A stretch of 64,000 nt of DNA from Oncomelania hupensis (lineage: Eukaryota; Mollusca; Gastropoda; Littorinimorpha; Pomatiopsidae), in contig CM072511.1 in the NCBI GenBank assembly GCA_036898135.1, positions 157,603,153 through 157,667,152 of the forward strand, written 5' to 3'. A program made the position numbers and the translations under genes. The notes beneath the pieces are model-generated. The model searched no databases. It saw only the letters and a list, made by a program, of their open reading frames with translations, and was not told the DNA's origin. How positions within the stretch are numbered: position 1 is the first letter of the stretch; each line of letters opens with the position of its first letter. Below, piece by piece: positions 1 to 10,442 of the stretch.

Positions 1-484
1 TATTCAAATATCTTGTGTTTTTTTTATTTAAATTTTTAAGTTTTGTTCTTGCTTTAGTTCCTTTTTCTTCCGTCTTGTCTTTTTTTGTTGTTGTTTTCCT
101 TTCTTTTCTTTTCTTTCTTTTTAATTAAAAAAATATATTTACTTTCTTAACTTTTGTTTTCTTTTATTTTCTTTCTTTCTTGCTTACTTATTTCTATCTT
201 TTGTTTTCTTTTATTTTCTTTCTTTCTTACTTATTTCTACCTTTTGTTTTCTTTTATTTTCTTTCTTTCTTTCTTATTTCTACCTTTTGTTTTCTTTTCC
301 TTTTTTTCTTTATTTCTTTCCTTTTGTTTTCTTTTCTTTCTTTTTTTTATATTTCTTCCCTTCTTTCCTCCTTCATCTTTCTTCTCCTTCTTTTATATTC
401 TACCCACTTCTTTTTCATCATCGTCATCATCATCGTCATCTTCATCGTCATCATCATCATCATCATCATCGTCGTCGTCGTCGT
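1..484. repeat. Pyrimidine-rich low-complexity tract ending in a TCA/TCG microsatellite
   Basis: T- and TTTCT-rich sequence up to about 417, then an imperfect trinucleotide run (418-484). Open frames here translate as poly-Ser/Phe/Leu and are products of base composition. The TCA/TCG run directly precedes a copy of the GAGCAGCTC module (508-560). Confidence 0.8.
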
Positions 485-507
485 GGGTGGCTCGAGTTAG
501 ATCATAC

Positions 508-560
508 ATCAGCCAGCATCTTGAGCAGCTCTCGAGGTAGAAAAGCGTTATATTAAAACG
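508..560 (+). repeat. GAGCAGCTC tail module, copy 1
   Basis: Contains ATCTTGAGCAGCTCTCGAGG, then AAAAGCG and an AT-rich end. The same roughly 50-bp block recurs at 1252-1300, 12428-12482, 24747-24785, 25072-25125, 28397-28445 and 44185-44235. Inferred to be the conserved 3' end of a SINE or LINE family. Confidence 0.6.
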
Positions 561-582
561 ATTAAATAATAACAGTTATAAT

Positions 583-919
583 CCTTCTTCTCCTTCTTCT
601 TCTTCTTCTTCTTCTTCTTCTTCTTCTTCTTCTTCTTCTTCTTCTTCTTCTCCTCCTCCTCCTCCTCCTTCTTCTTCTTCTTCTTCTTCTTCTTCTTCTT
701 CTTCTTCTTCTTCTTCTTCTTCTTCTTCTTCTTCTTCTTCTTCTTCTTCTTCTCCTTCTCCTTCTTCTTCTTCTTCTTCTCCTCTCCTCCTCCTCCTCCT
801 CCTCCTCCTCCTTCTTCTTCTTCTTCTTCTTCTTCTTCTTCTTCTTCTTCTTCTTCTTCTTCTTCTTCTTCTTCTTCTTCTTCTTCTTCTTCTTCTTCTT
901 CTTCTTCTTCTTCTTCTTC
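583..919. repeat. (CTT)n microsatellite, about 340 bp
   Basis: Nearly pure CTT with short CTC interruptions. The minus-strand poly-Lys/Arg frame across it is an artefact of the repeat. Confidence 0.95.
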
Positions 920-1405
920 ATTCTTTGCATTTCGATTTCTTTCTTTCCTCCCTTTTCTTTGTTCTAGTCCTCCTCGTTCCTCTTCTTCGTCTTGGCCCTA
1001 TGCTTATTTACCGTCAGCAAATGTTATTTAAACTTTCTTCCTTTTCATCCCTGTCAGTAGGCAACGCGGTGTGTGGACTTTTCATCGCTGTGTAGGCTTT
1101 GGGCAACCAGCACAGTACTTCTGTCAACACGCACCGCGCATGCTGAAAAGATGATGAGGAGGCCAAGTGCTTGTCTGTCAGTCAACGAGATAGAGAGAGA
1201 GACAGAGAGGAGAGAGCGGAGAAAGAGAGAGGATGGTTTGGCGCCTGAGTTATAGCCTGTATCGGCTAGTACCTTGAGCAGCTCTTTAGCGCATACAGAC
1301 AGTAAAATAAGTAAATACAGGTTTGAAGTAAGGGGAAGACTGTGGATGAGTGGAGTACGTACTTTTGTTAATGCTTCGCTCGGTTGCTGGTTTTGAAATA
1401 ATTAT
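920..1405. other. No gene recognised; GAGCAGCTC module copy 2
   Basis: Unique-looking sequence with a GA-rich patch near 1190-1240 and a diverged GAGCAGCTC module at 1252-1300. Confidence 0.4.
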
Positions 1406-2445
1406 CCTTTCCTATCCTATCCTATCCTATCCTATCCTATCCTATCCTATCCTAACCTATCCTATCCTATCCCGTAATTCGGAAGTCGTTGGAGTACCAG
1501 AGGTGATCGTTTAACCAGCGCACTCCATCTTTCTCTGCCCTCAGCAACCATCATGGCTTCGCTCAGTGTCAAATCCATCCATTCTCGAATGTTGTCCTCC
1601 CATCTCTTTTTCTGTCTCCCTCTTCTTTTGCCTCCTTGCACCGTGCCTTGCAGGGTGGTCTTTACAAAGCCTGATGCTCTGGTGACGTTGCCATACCATC
1701 GGAGTTTCCGTTTCTTCACCACTGTGAGCAGGTCATCGTGTGGTCCAATGGCTTGTGTAATGGTCTGTCGGACTTCGTCGTTTGTGCTGTGCTAGGTATA
1801 GGAAATGCCAAGAAGTCCTCGGTAGCACCTCATATCTCCATGCTTTGTATTCATTGTAGATCTGTTGTGAGGGTCCATGTTTCCGAAGCGTATAGGAAGA
1901 TGGAGATGGCATAAGCAGTCTTACCTTGGAATGTAGACTGATGGTCCTGTCTTTCCAAACGGGATTCATCCTTGTCAGGGCAGCAGTTGTTTGTGCGATC
2001 CTGGAGAGAATTTCCTGTCGGGACCCATTGTCTGATACAATGGCTTCTAAATTGAAGCTATGCACAGTGTTGAGGGAATGGCCTTGGATTTTGATGTCCA
2101 TGTTGAGGCCATTGGTGTGGTTGGTCAGATCTGCACTTATTTCCATTCCAAAGGCTCTGGAGGTGGTGTCAAGCCTCTGTACCAGCTGTCCAAGTTCTTG
2201 TTCCTCTCCAGCCAATCCATCAATGTCATCCGCAAAACGGAGGTTGGAGATTGTTTAACCCCTATACTGACTGTGCCATCGTGATCTGCAAGGGCATCTG
2301 ACATAATGTGCTCCAGGAAGATATTAAAGAGTGTTGGAGAGAGTAGGCATCCTTGACGCACGCCAAATGTTGTTCCGAACCAGTTCCCGGTGGTGCTGTT
2401 GGTGAGGACTGCACTGGTAGCCTTGTCATACTGGCGTTTAAAATA
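1406..2445 (-). pseudogene. RTE-clade LINE, 5'-truncated RT remnant (copy 1)
   Basis: The minus strand reads, in broken frames, the RT block with VRQGCLLSPTLFNIFLEHIM (near 2300-2400), the LVQRLDTTSRAFGMEIS region, and the C-terminal KKRKLRWYGNVTRASG and GGKRRGRQKKRWEDNIREW signature (1462-1722). These are diagnostic of RTE-type LINE ORF2 3' halves. The copy ends in a (TATCC)n tract at about 1406-1472 (GGATA on the coding strand), the 3' tail. Frame changes near 1725 and 2215 and missing residues mark it as dead. The 5' truncation point near 2445 abuts AT-rich sequence. Confidence 0.85.
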
Positions 2446-3282
2446 ATTATAATAGTAAATAATTATATATTTTGGAGATAAAAGGGAGATGGGTGTAAGA
2501 ATGGGGGATGGGGGGTGGTTGAAGGAATGGATGGAATGGGATTGTGTCAATTGGAGAGGGAAGAACAATTATTTATACAGTGGCACTCGTAATGTCAGCC
2601 TAGATTTTGCATTTATATTGTGAGCACATGTTAGGTCAGGTTGGTTAGAGTGAGGGCGCACAATATAATGAGAGAGAGAGAGAGAGAGAGTGTGTGTGAG
2701 TGAGTGAGTGAGTGAGAGAGAGAGAGGGAGAGAGAGAGAGGAAGAGAGAGAGAGATTTAATCCACAACAAGGATACAGGTTTTAGGCGGGAACCTAATCT
2801 TACAATCGTTCCTCGCATCATTCACACTCACATTGTGCGATTTCAGTCATTTATGCCAACGACAAGACAAATAACTATAATGGCACGACCAAACAAATAA
2901 CTATAAGAACTATTATGCAGCGTACAGTGAAGCTGTGTGACAATCAATATTGGCGTTGCAATTACACAATACATAACAAACAACCCATAGGTACACTTAC
3001 ACATACATTTGAAGAGGCATCAGATGCAGATCAAACTATCAAATAGCACATTGCAAAACAGTTTAAAAAAAAAATTAAAGAAACAAATTTAAAAAAAATC
3101 ATTGGGTACATCATTTTAAGATAATGTTACTTTAATGTAGGTTGGAATTAAAGAAGAGTGGTGCACGATCTAATGAGAGACGCTTTGACGCTTTGATAGT
3201 TTATTGTCTATAACTTCACACGTTTTTAAGACAAGGATTCACAATCCCAATAGATTAAAACATTAAAACACTACTAAATTAA
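2446..3282. other. Intergenic, with a GA microsatellite
   Basis: AT-rich sequence with (GA)n/(GT)n at about 2669-2756. No coding homology seen. Confidence 0.5.
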
Positions 3283-3876
3283 GATTGATTGATTGATTGA
3301 TTGATTTATTGTTGCTTTAGGTCCAGCGGACTCTTCCGAGCCAAATCAGGACCGGACAACCCCAGATCCGCATAAAGGATCTGCCGAAACAACCCTAGTG
3401 GGAAAATTGAATGCCCTCCACCGGCCAGTCACTTTACAATAAAGACATCCCACGCGGGGGACGGCTGAGGGTTGACCTCAACTACGCGAACACCCCGGTT
3501 ACAAAAACAAAATAGAATACAACCATCATTATAAATCAGCAACAAAACACATACATATAAAATGCCTATAGTGCGAAATAATACAACCATAGGAAGCCCT
3601 AGTGACCACCCGGCAGAAAGCGTCCAACACTCCCAAGCTGATCCAACAGACCCCATACACAAACAAGGAGTCTTGTCCAGGAAGAGTTTTCAAGAAAAAA
3701 GGTAGGTCATTGATCTAGCGAAGAAGAAGAAAGTATAGCAGAGTGATAGGACAGATCAGGAATGGGAAAGAGCAAATGATGAAGACAGCGACAGTGGGAA
3801 TTTAAAGCACTAAATTTCCAGAAAGTGGGGATACTATTTATACTGAAACCCCCGGCACTCCAACGGGGGGAACTGT
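3283..3876 (-). repeat. Repeat D, copy 1
   Basis: About 590-bp dispersed repeat. Forward-sense landmarks are GTTGGGGTGCCGGGGGTTTC at the 5' end, CCCCACTTTCTGGAAA, GTCTGTTGGATCAGCTTGGG, then GAGTCCGCTGGACCTAAAGC and a short simple tail. Here the tail is (AATC)n at 3282-3305 and the 5' end lies near 3876. Related copies: 13248-13800, 15778-17945 (interrupted), 16512-17055, 28465-29047 and 32866-33452, plus tails at 22980 and 39083. A frame of about 100 aa recurs between copies but resembles nothing I know; the family looks non-coding. Confidence 0.85.
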
Positions 3877-4355
3877 TGCCGCAGTGAATTAGTCATGCCT
3901 ACAAAGGCAAGACAGGTTTTCAACTGGGGCTTTCACTGTTCCCTTTATAGGTTAGAACAATCTACAGTGACAAGATTGCTCATGACCCCAAGGGGTACTA
4001 AAATTAAGACATATTACAGCAAATAAACACAAAAGCAAAACAAGCAAATATAAAAACACCTCTGCCTAGAGAATTATTACAATACAAGGACGTACACTGA
4101 ATTATTAAAAGGAATAAGAATTATCCTAAATACATACCGGTAAAAAAGGTAATAAATAAATTAAAAACGTTATTTAGGAAATGCACTCATTTTCCCACTC
4201 TTTTCTTTTCATTTTCCATCTTTTTCATACAGTATCATACTCAGATTTTTACGGGAGACGCAACACACTCATTCCGTGTGCATTTGTGTACACAGCCACT
4301 CCGTTTGACTAGCAGTTTAATATATTTACATATTTACATAGGATCATCATGTACA
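3877..4355 (-). other. Probable 3' UTR and flank of LINE-A
   Basis: AT-rich sequence downstream of the LINE-A ORF2 stop. The minus strand has TATGTAAATATGTAAATA just after the stop. I cannot place the 3' end of the element; no clean poly(A) or TSD is seen. Confidence 0.35.
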
Positions 4356-6827
4356 TCAAGAGCTAATTTCCAACAGTTTGTTTCGCAAACTCATAGCATC
4401 AGCAATGTATTTTGCTAGATCAAACACCTTACTTTCATTCTTACATGCCAACAAGAAGGAAATGACGTTCCAAGTTGGGTTATGTTTAATGGACATCAGC
4501 ATTATGCTTTTCCTTCGTAAATGATCATACGCTTCACAATGAAACAGAAAGTGCAATTCGTCTTCTTCAGCTTTACCACATACTGGGCACTTATTGTTTT
4601 CATTCGTTCTGTCTGCAAACCACAATATATTATTTTTAAAACCACATACTCTCAGCCTAAAACGAGCAAAACACTCTCTGTACCAACGATTAGTTAAGAA
4701 TAAAAGGTATCGCTCGGTATCAAAAAGAGACTTAAAGGAATAGTACCATGTATATTTGTCATTGTTCTCTATTTCTGAATGCCAGTTCTGCATGAAGCAT
4801 GAAATGAGCCTGTCTTTAAATTCGAAAACGAAACGTGATTCTTGTCCCACACCCTGACTTAGCCAAACAATTCCAAACCCATTTTCCATTAATATTCTTT
4901 TTATCCCTGCAACCCAGTTCAGTTTTCCTTTCTCGTGTTGATTCAGCATCATATCATAAGCCTGCCTACAGAGTCTGGCACTCGGAAGACGCATTAATTT
5001 CAACCAATACTTCACACATCCCACATGGATTTTGATGTACAATGGATATCTTCCGGTCTCCCCGTAAACCATATTATTAGAAGCATGCAAGGGTATAGAG
5101 AAAAACCTCTTCAGGGCGAAAGTGTGTACCTTTTCTATATTGTTTGCACTCTCGTCAAAACCCCATACTTCTGCTGCATATGTCAGAATTGGCTCTATCT
5201 GAGTGTCAAACAATTTCCAAAACAAAGTCAGGTCATTGGTGTCAAGCTTTTTGAGAGATCGGAGTATTTCCATGACCCCTTTTCTACCTTTTCTGCACAC
5301 TTCCTGCAGGGCCGAATTCATACTTAATTTAGTAGTAAATGTCATTCCCAAATATTTGTATGAGTTTGTTACCTTTACTTCCTCTCCCCCATAAAACCAC
5401 TTCTCTTTTCGTGCTAGATGTCCTCCCTTTCTAAACACCATAACGTTTGTCTTATTCAAATTGACAGTGAGATAAAGCCTGTCAGCTTCATATTTGAGAC
5501 AGTCTAGCTGGTGTTGCAAGCCTACAATTGTGTCCGACATGAGAATCACATCGTCTGCAAATAAAAGCAAAAAAATTTCAACTGCTCCTGGAACCAGCTG
5601 GATTCCATGTTTACCTTTCTTAGATAATTCTACAGCTAGCTCATTTATAAAGAATGAAAACATTTTCGGGCTTAGGAGACAACCCTGCTTGACTCCGATA
5701 GGACACTCAAAATAATCAGAATACACGCCTTTATCTCTTACACATGCAAGTACAGTGCCGTACACACTTCGCAAAGCAAAATACAGTTTACTGTTGACTC
5801 CAGCTCTGCGTAACACATGCCACAATCTGTTTCTGTCAACCGAGTCAAATGCCTTTTTAAAATCAACAAAAGCGACATACAATTTTGCATTTTTCTCTAA
5901 GTATCGCTGCACCACGGCGAACAAAGTAAAAATATGGTCTATGGTGCTGTAACCTGCTCTAAAGCCTGCCTGTTCCTCCACTATTTTCTCGTTTTGTTCA
6001 GCCCATTGTGTTAGCCTTTTGTTTAAAATATGCGTATACACTTTGCCAACAATGCTAGTTAATGAAATTCCCCTGTAGTTATCAGGGATAATCACATCCC
6101 CCTTTTTATGAATTGGTACAATGATAGACTTTGACCACTCCATTGGAAATGTACCGCTATCAAACAAATAATTAAAAAGACTGATCAGATAATCAGCAAC
6201 TGCATCTCCACCATTCTTCAGCATTTCTGAAACTATTTTGTCTGGACCCGCGCTCTTTCCAGCTTTAAGGTTACCAATGCTGGCATAAACCTCATCCCTT
6301 GAAATAGCCTGGGTGAATAGTGGATCATATTGTTCAGATTCCATATTTTGATCATTACAATCTTCATCATCTGTCTGGGCTTCACTCTGCTGTACATTAA
6401 AAACCTGAAAAAAGTGTTCATACCACTGGTCTTTAGTGATGTCATTATAAATAACAGATTTCTTATTTACTAATCGTATTGTCTGCCAGAACACCTTGGG
6501 GTCATTAATGGACTGTTTCAATTTTGTTAACCTAATTTGGTCAAATTCTCGTTTCTTTCCTCTCAAAAGTTGTCTATACTCTTTTCTCTCTCTAACATAT
6601 TCCTCCCTCTTTTCTCGGATATCTGTCCCAGCCCGCTGGAAAGCACGCAGCAGCTTTCTCAAGCGAGACTTCTTCTGCGTACACTCTCCATCAAACCAGT
6701 CTTGCTTTTTGTTGCTTTTCTTTCCAACCGTTCTTATCATGCATGCTGCTGCACCACACATTGCCGATGCGAACACGTCTATTGATTTATCAACGTTTTC
6801 CCGTAATAATGTGCGAGCATTCTGCAT
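4356..6827 (-). CDS. LINE-A ORF2, reverse transcriptase part
   Basis: 823 residues. Acts as the RNA-dependent DNA polymerase of target-primed reverse transcription. Visible landmarks are the linker with KAGKSAGPD (about 188-196), NYRGISLTS (250-258), EEQAGFRAGYST (284-295), the first catalytic Asp in FVDFKKAFD (about 322), GVKQGCLLSPKMF (378-390), the catalytic FADD box (423-426), SYKYLGMTF (489-497) and a C-terminal zinc knuckle C747-x2-C750-x8-H759-x4-C764. The open frame is uninterrupted, so the polymerase itself looks intact. An in-frame stop lies three codons upstream of the Met, so this frame is separated from the endonuclease by a small lesion rather than being a separate gene. A degraded relative lies on the plus strand at 18.7-20.1 kb. 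Confidence 0.92.
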   Translation of the reverse strand: MQNARTLLRENVDKSIDVFASAMCGAAACMIRTVGKKSNKKQDWFDGECTQKKSRLRKLLRAFQRAGTDIREKREEYVRERKEYRQLLRGKKREFDQIRLTKLKQSINDPKVFWQTIRLVNKKSVIYNDITKDQWYEHFFQVFNVQQSEAQTDDEDCNDQNMESEQYDPLFTQAISRDEVYASIGNLKAGKSAGPDKIVSEMLKNGGDAVADYLISLFNYLFDSGTFPMEWSKSIIVPIHKKGDVIIPDNYRGISLTSIVGKVYTHILNKRLTQWAEQNEKIVEEQAGFRAGYSTIDHIFTLFAVVQRYLEKNAKLYVAFVDFKKAFDSVDRNRLWHVLRRAGVNSKLYFALRSVYGTVLACVRDKGVYSDYFECPIGVKQGCLLSPKMFSFFINELAVELSKKGKHGIQLVPGAVEIFLLLFADDVILMSDTIVGLQHQLDCLKYEADRLYLTVNLNKTNVMVFRKGGHLARKEKWFYGGEEVKVTNSYKYLGMTFTTKLSMNSALQEVCRKGRKGVMEILRSLKKLDTNDLTLFWKLFDTQIEPILTYAAEVWGFDESANNIEKVHTFALKRFFSIPLHASNNMVYGETGRYPLYIKIHVGCVKYWLKLMRLPSARLCRQAYDMMLNQHEKGKLNWVAGIKRILMENGFGIVWLSQGVGQESRFVFEFKDRLISCFMQNWHSEIENNDKYTWYYSFKSLFDTERYLLFLTNRWYRECFARFRLRVCGFKNNILWFADRTNENNKCPVCGKAEEDELHFLFHCEAYDHLRRKSIMLMSIKHNPTWNVISFLLACKNESKVFDLAKYIADAMSLRNKLLEISS

Positions 6828-6841
6828 TTGTTCTTAATTAA

Positions 6842-7816
6842 TTAGTAATTAGAATTAATTTCATCTTTGAAAGTTTGCATAAAATTATCAGCCCACACAA
6901 TGCGCTCTTCACCACTGGGTCTAACCTCTTCTGAGCCCGGTCTGCAATGCTTTACTGATATCCTGAACTCTACTGGAAGATGCCAAGACTGGATATGATC
7001 TTTAACCTTTAAGGAGCAGGAATGGGTCAAAAATAAGTCTTCGGATAAAACAAAATAGTCAACAACACTACAACCATGTGGTGACACGTAAGTGTATTCC
7101 CCTCCAACATCCCCCTCACTGCTACCGTTTGCTATGATACAGTCAAACAGAAAACACAAATTCAGCAGTGACCTGCCGAACGAGTTCACAACTTGATCCT
7201 TCGATCGTCTCATCGTGCCTACATCATTATCATCAAGATCGGGTGAGTAATTCAACATGTCCTCTCTGTGAGGTTGTTCAAGACCAGTTCTAGCATTTAA
7301 ATCACCAAATATAAACAAGTGACAATTTTCAGTATGCATTAAATTACTCAGCAATTCTTCTAAAATGACTACTCCATCATTAAGGTTTTTGTTGTTATAC
7401 GCTGGGCTATTTTCAGGCGGAATATAACATGCCAATAAAAGTACATCTTTGTCAGCTCCAAAAACACATTTATCTATTTTTACTGCAACTATATTGTCGC
7501 AGTCTACGTTCACTTGCGTTAAAAATTTAGCAAAGCAGTTTTTTACCAAAAGTAAAACCCCACCCGAATTTCTGCCTTTATGAGAAAGAGAATCTTTCTG
7601 TGGTAGTTTCTTAGCCGGTGCTACTAGTTTTAAGAAATCCGTAAAAATTCCAGTAAAATCGAATCCTTTGTCCGCCCATGTTTCGGTTAAGCAAACAAAA
7701 TGAAAACTTGAAACGTAACTTACGAAGGAGGGATCACTTAACTTTACTGGCAAGTTTTCAACATTATAGGTAAGGAATGTAAGCTTGTGATTGTGTTCAT
7801 GATGATCCTGCCTGTC
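6842..7816 (-). CDS. LINE-A ORF2, AP-like endonuclease part
   Basis: About 320 residues counted from the codon after the ORF1 UAG. Nicks target DNA to prime reverse transcription. Seen in order: KLTFLTYNVENL (APE start with the Asn of motif I), VCLTETWADK (metal-binding Glu), LACYIPPEN, FIFGDLNARTG (Asp/Asn motif), SVVDYFVLS, and a DHIQSWHLPV block at the usual terminal Asp-His position. No ATG precedes TYNVEN in this frame. The frame is continuous with ORF1 except for a single TAG (7817-7819), so translation probably needs readthrough, reinitiation or a non-AUG start. It ends at a TAA shortly before the RT frame begins, which breaks ORF2 in this copy. Confidence 0.88.
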   Translation of the reverse strand, partial: DRQDHHEHNHKLTFLTYNVENLPVKLSDPSFVSYVSSFHFVCLTETWADKGFDFTGIFTDFLKLVAPAKKLPQKDSLSHKGRNSGGVLLLVKNCFAKFLTQVNVDCDNIVAVKIDKCVFGADKDVLLLACYIPPENSPAYNNKNLNDGVVILEELLSNLMHTENCHLFIFGDLNARTGLEQPHREDMLNYSPDLDDNDVGTMRRSKDQVVNSFGRSLLNLCFLFDCIIANGSSEGDVGGEYTYVSPHGCSVVDYFVLSEDLFLTHSCSLKVKDHIQSWHLPVEFRISVKHCRPGSEEVRPSGEERIVWADNFMQTFKDEINSNY

Positions 7817-8530
7817 CTATTGTTTGTGTCTTTCCAAATGTCTCACCCATGGACCGATGCCTTGTTGCTCGTTGCTGCCCCTCTGCCTTGCACCTCCCCC
7901 ACTGCCATTGCCGCCTTCTCCACCTGTAGTTCTAACTCTGGTGGTTCGGTCACCTATGGCGCCACCACCAACAACGCCAGCTCTGTCGCCTTCAGTGCCA
8001 TCCTCAGTAGCGCCAACTTCTGCAACGCCATCACCAGTCACGCCAACTTCCGCTGCGTCAACTTCCGCAGCTCCCACTTCTGTAACACCATCTCTAGTAG
8101 CGCCAACTTCTGTAGCGCCATCACCAGTAGCACCATCTTCTGTGGCACCAGTTCTGTCGCCTCTCTCTCCAGCTCTGTCGTCGTCGCCTTCTCTGCCGGT
8201 GCTGAAGTGGCTCTGTCTGTCGCAAGACACTCCTCTTCTATCTGTTCGATTGTCCTGGGTTGACCCGTTTCCTTGTTCGCCTTCTTTGCTCTGTTTATGG
8301 CGTCGCCTGGGTCGGGTGTCTGCTTGTTGGTCTCGGGGTTCAGCAACTACTAGTTTGCCATTTTTTAAAAACGTTACCTTGCCGTCTTTTCTGGCCGGTA
8401 CCGCTATTTGTGCTTGAGCCTTGGTGAAGTCGTTGGCGATCCTTACCCCTTTCTCCTCCAGCTTGCCACGGAACTTCTTGTCTGTGATGACGGCCATTTT
8501 GTTACGCCGAGTGGTAAACTTCACCATCAT
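7817..8530 (-). CDS. LINE-A ORF1, C-terminal part (RRM-like core and repeat tail)
   Basis: This is the downstream half of ORF1, cut by LINE-B. The first residues overlap the 15-bp TSD (8516-8530). MMVKFTTRRNKMAVI, FRGKLEEKGVRIANDF and KDGKVTFLKNGKLVV match the RRM-like and C-terminal domains of L1-type ORF1 RNA chaperones by pattern. The last ~100 residues are a low-complexity Gly/Ala/Thr/Glu repeat (GATEVGATRDGVTEVGAAEV) made by a coding minisatellite at about 7960-8170. Stop is TAG at 7817-7819, with the endonuclease following in the same frame. The role is nucleic-acid binding and assembly of the RNP. Confidence 0.8.
   Translation of the reverse strand: MMVKFTTRRNKMAVITDKKFRGKLEEKGVRIANDFTKAQAQIAVPARKDGKVTFLKNGKLVVAEPRDQQADTRPRRRHKQSKEGEQGNGSTQDNRTDRRGVSCDRQSHFSTGREGDDDRAGERGDRTGATEDGATGDGATEVGATRDGVTEVGAAEVDAAEVGVTGDGVAEVGATEDGTEGDRAGVVGGGAIGDRTTRVRTTGGEGGNGSGGGARQRGSNEQQGIGPWVRHLERHKQ
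8516..8530. repeat. Left TSD of LINE-B
   Basis: AAACTTCACCATCAT, repeated exactly at 10692-10706 after the LINE-B poly(A). Confidence 0.95.
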
Positions 8531-8553
8531 ATGGTAAAGCTTCTGCTAGCTTC

Positions 8554-9177
8554 ATGATTAAACAAGGATGTAGACAAGGTGATCAAATTTCTCCATATTT
8601 ATTTATTTTGTGTGCAGAATTATTGGCAAATAAAATAAGGGAAAACAAAGAAATTAAAGGAATAAATATTTCAGAGACGGAATGTAAAGTGAGTCAGTTC
8701 GCCGACGATACTTCATTACTTTTAGAAGGTGACAAAAATTCTTACGAAAATCTATTTCAGACGTTAAATTATTTTGAGAACATCTCTGGCTTAAAGTTGA
8801 ATTATGAAAAATCCTGTAATGTATGGCTTGGTAGTAAACAAAATAGTGACATTACATTCTTGCCTAACATAAAAATGACTTGGAATCCAGCACAGTTTAA
8901 AATCCTAGGGCTCTGGTTTACAAGCGATCTTACTAAAATGGCAGAAATAAATTTGACAGACAAATGTAATGAGACAAAACAATTATTTAATATTTGGTCA
9001 AAAAGATCTATCACTCCATTGGGTAAAGTTGCAGTATTAAAATCTCTGATATTATCCAAACTCACTTATTTATGGATTTTGTTACCGAATCCTCCCAACG
9101 AGATAATAGACAGGGTACAGAAAATGTGCTATGACTTGTATGGGACAAAAAAAGAGATAAAATTAAACGGGCAATAG
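8554..9177 (+). pseudogene. LINE-B ORF2 fragment 1 (RT palm)
   Basis: Reads IKQGCRQGDQISPYLFILCA, then the catalytic QFADDTSLLLEG box, LNYEKSCNVWLGS and LGLWFTSDL, the RT signature of L1-like LINEs. The frame fails near 9135: the following sequence (WDKKRDKIKRAIAIHSVQNGG) continues in a different frame, so a 1-2 bp indel lies there. It has no start of its own because the element is 5'-truncated. Confidence 0.88.
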
Positions 9178-9500
9178 CAATTCATAGTGTCCAGAACGGA
9201 GGTATAAATTTGCCACATATAGAAACACAAATTATATCTTTAAAACTTAGTTGGTTGAAAAAATGTATCCAGGGGCATAATCCTAAATGGAAAATCATCT
9301 TGAAAGAAATATGTCCTGAGATACAAATGGTAAAGGAATATGGTGCAGGTGTGTTAAAACTGGAGAATAATTTTATAAATCAGTTTTGGAAGGATGTATT
9401 TAATAGTTATAATATTTTGTACGATAAAGTGGATATTTGCACTGACCAAGAGATGTTAAAAGAGCCATTATTTTTTAATTAAAAGTTTAAAATTGATGGT
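9140..9500 (+). pseudogene. LINE-B ORF2 fragment 2
   Basis: Continues the ORF2 C-terminal region (GGINLPHIETQIISLKLSWL, HNPKWKIIL) after the indel near 9135. A TAA at 9480-9482 interrupts it, with KFKIDG continuing in the same frame up to the SINE insertion at 9501. Confidence 0.75.
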
Positions 9501-9560
9501 AAAAGGTAAAGGTAAAGGTAGTCCCATAGCCTTGTGGCCGTAGGGGAGCGTGATGTTGGA
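9501..9560 (-). mobile_element. SINE 3'-end fragment inside LINE-B
   Basis: The plus strand carries GTAAAGGTAAAGGTA followed by CCATAGCCTTGTGGCCGTAG and GGGAGCGTGATGTTG, the same 3' segment as the 5S-like SINE at 40021-40329. A short duplication GATGGT (9495-9500 and 9561-9566) flanks it. Insert plus TSD is 66 bp, so the LINE-B frame is preserved across it. Confidence 0.8.
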
Positions 9561-9566
9561 GATGGT

Positions 9567-10442
9567 GAGATGTTATATTTTGATGACTGGACCAAAAAAG
9601 ACATATATTTTGTAAGGGATTTGGTGACAGATAATGGCGCTTTTTTAACAGTACAAGAATTTAGAAGCAAATTTAATATTGATGTGCCTTTTTTGACGTA
9701 TTTTGGATGTGTTTGTTCCATTAGAAAGTGTATGAAGGAAAATAATATTCACCTAATAAATAATGATTGTAATGATTTACATTATAGTAAAACCTATGGT
9801 GCATTATTAAGGGCTCCAAGAGGAGCAAAATATTTTTTAGAAATACTTTTGGGTAAACCATTGCAGTCGAATGCCTCTAAAAACTGGGAGAAAATTTTGG
9901 GAACTGATATTGAATGGTCAAAGGTATTCTTGGCAACAAAACAAATTAAAGAAGTAAAACTGAAGTGGTTTCAGATGAAAATTAACTATCGCATTATTGT
10001 AACCAACTCTGTTTTGAAACAGATGGGAGTGATACCAAATAATTTGTGTAATTTTTGTAATGAAGAAAAAGATTCAGCAATTCACTATTTGTGGAGCTGC
10101 GTGCATGCCCAAATGTTTTGGAACGACTTTGTACGAGTTCTGAAGGACAAATGTTGTAAATGTGACAGACTTGCACTGAACCCGATCTTAGTACTTTTTG
10201 GACAGGATGGCAAAACGAGGGTTGATGAAGGTTTTTCACATATTTTATTGCTTGCAAAATTTTTTATATACAAATGCAGAATAAACAAAACTAAACCATT
10301 ATTGACAGTGTTTTTAAGAGTTATTATTCAAACATATAAAGTAGATAAATATGTTTTTCAGATTAATATGAATTATGACAAGTTTATACAAAAATGGGCA
10401 GCTTATAAACAATTTATAGAAGAGATAGACCATGAAACATGA
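9567..10442 (+). pseudogene. LINE-B ORF2 fragment 3 (C-terminus)
   Basis: EMLYFDDWTKKDIYFVRDL resumes after the SINE and runs about 290 residues to a TGA. It includes a Cys/His cluster, CNFCNEEKDSAIHYLWSC, the C-terminal zinc-finger-like motif of L1-like ORF2 proteins. Same frame as fragment 2. Confidence 0.82.

Noticed and set aside
562..930. Poly-Lys/Arg protein, and similar Ser, Leu, Ile, Arg-Glu homopolymer frames elsewhere
   Set aside because: Direct translations of microsatellites.
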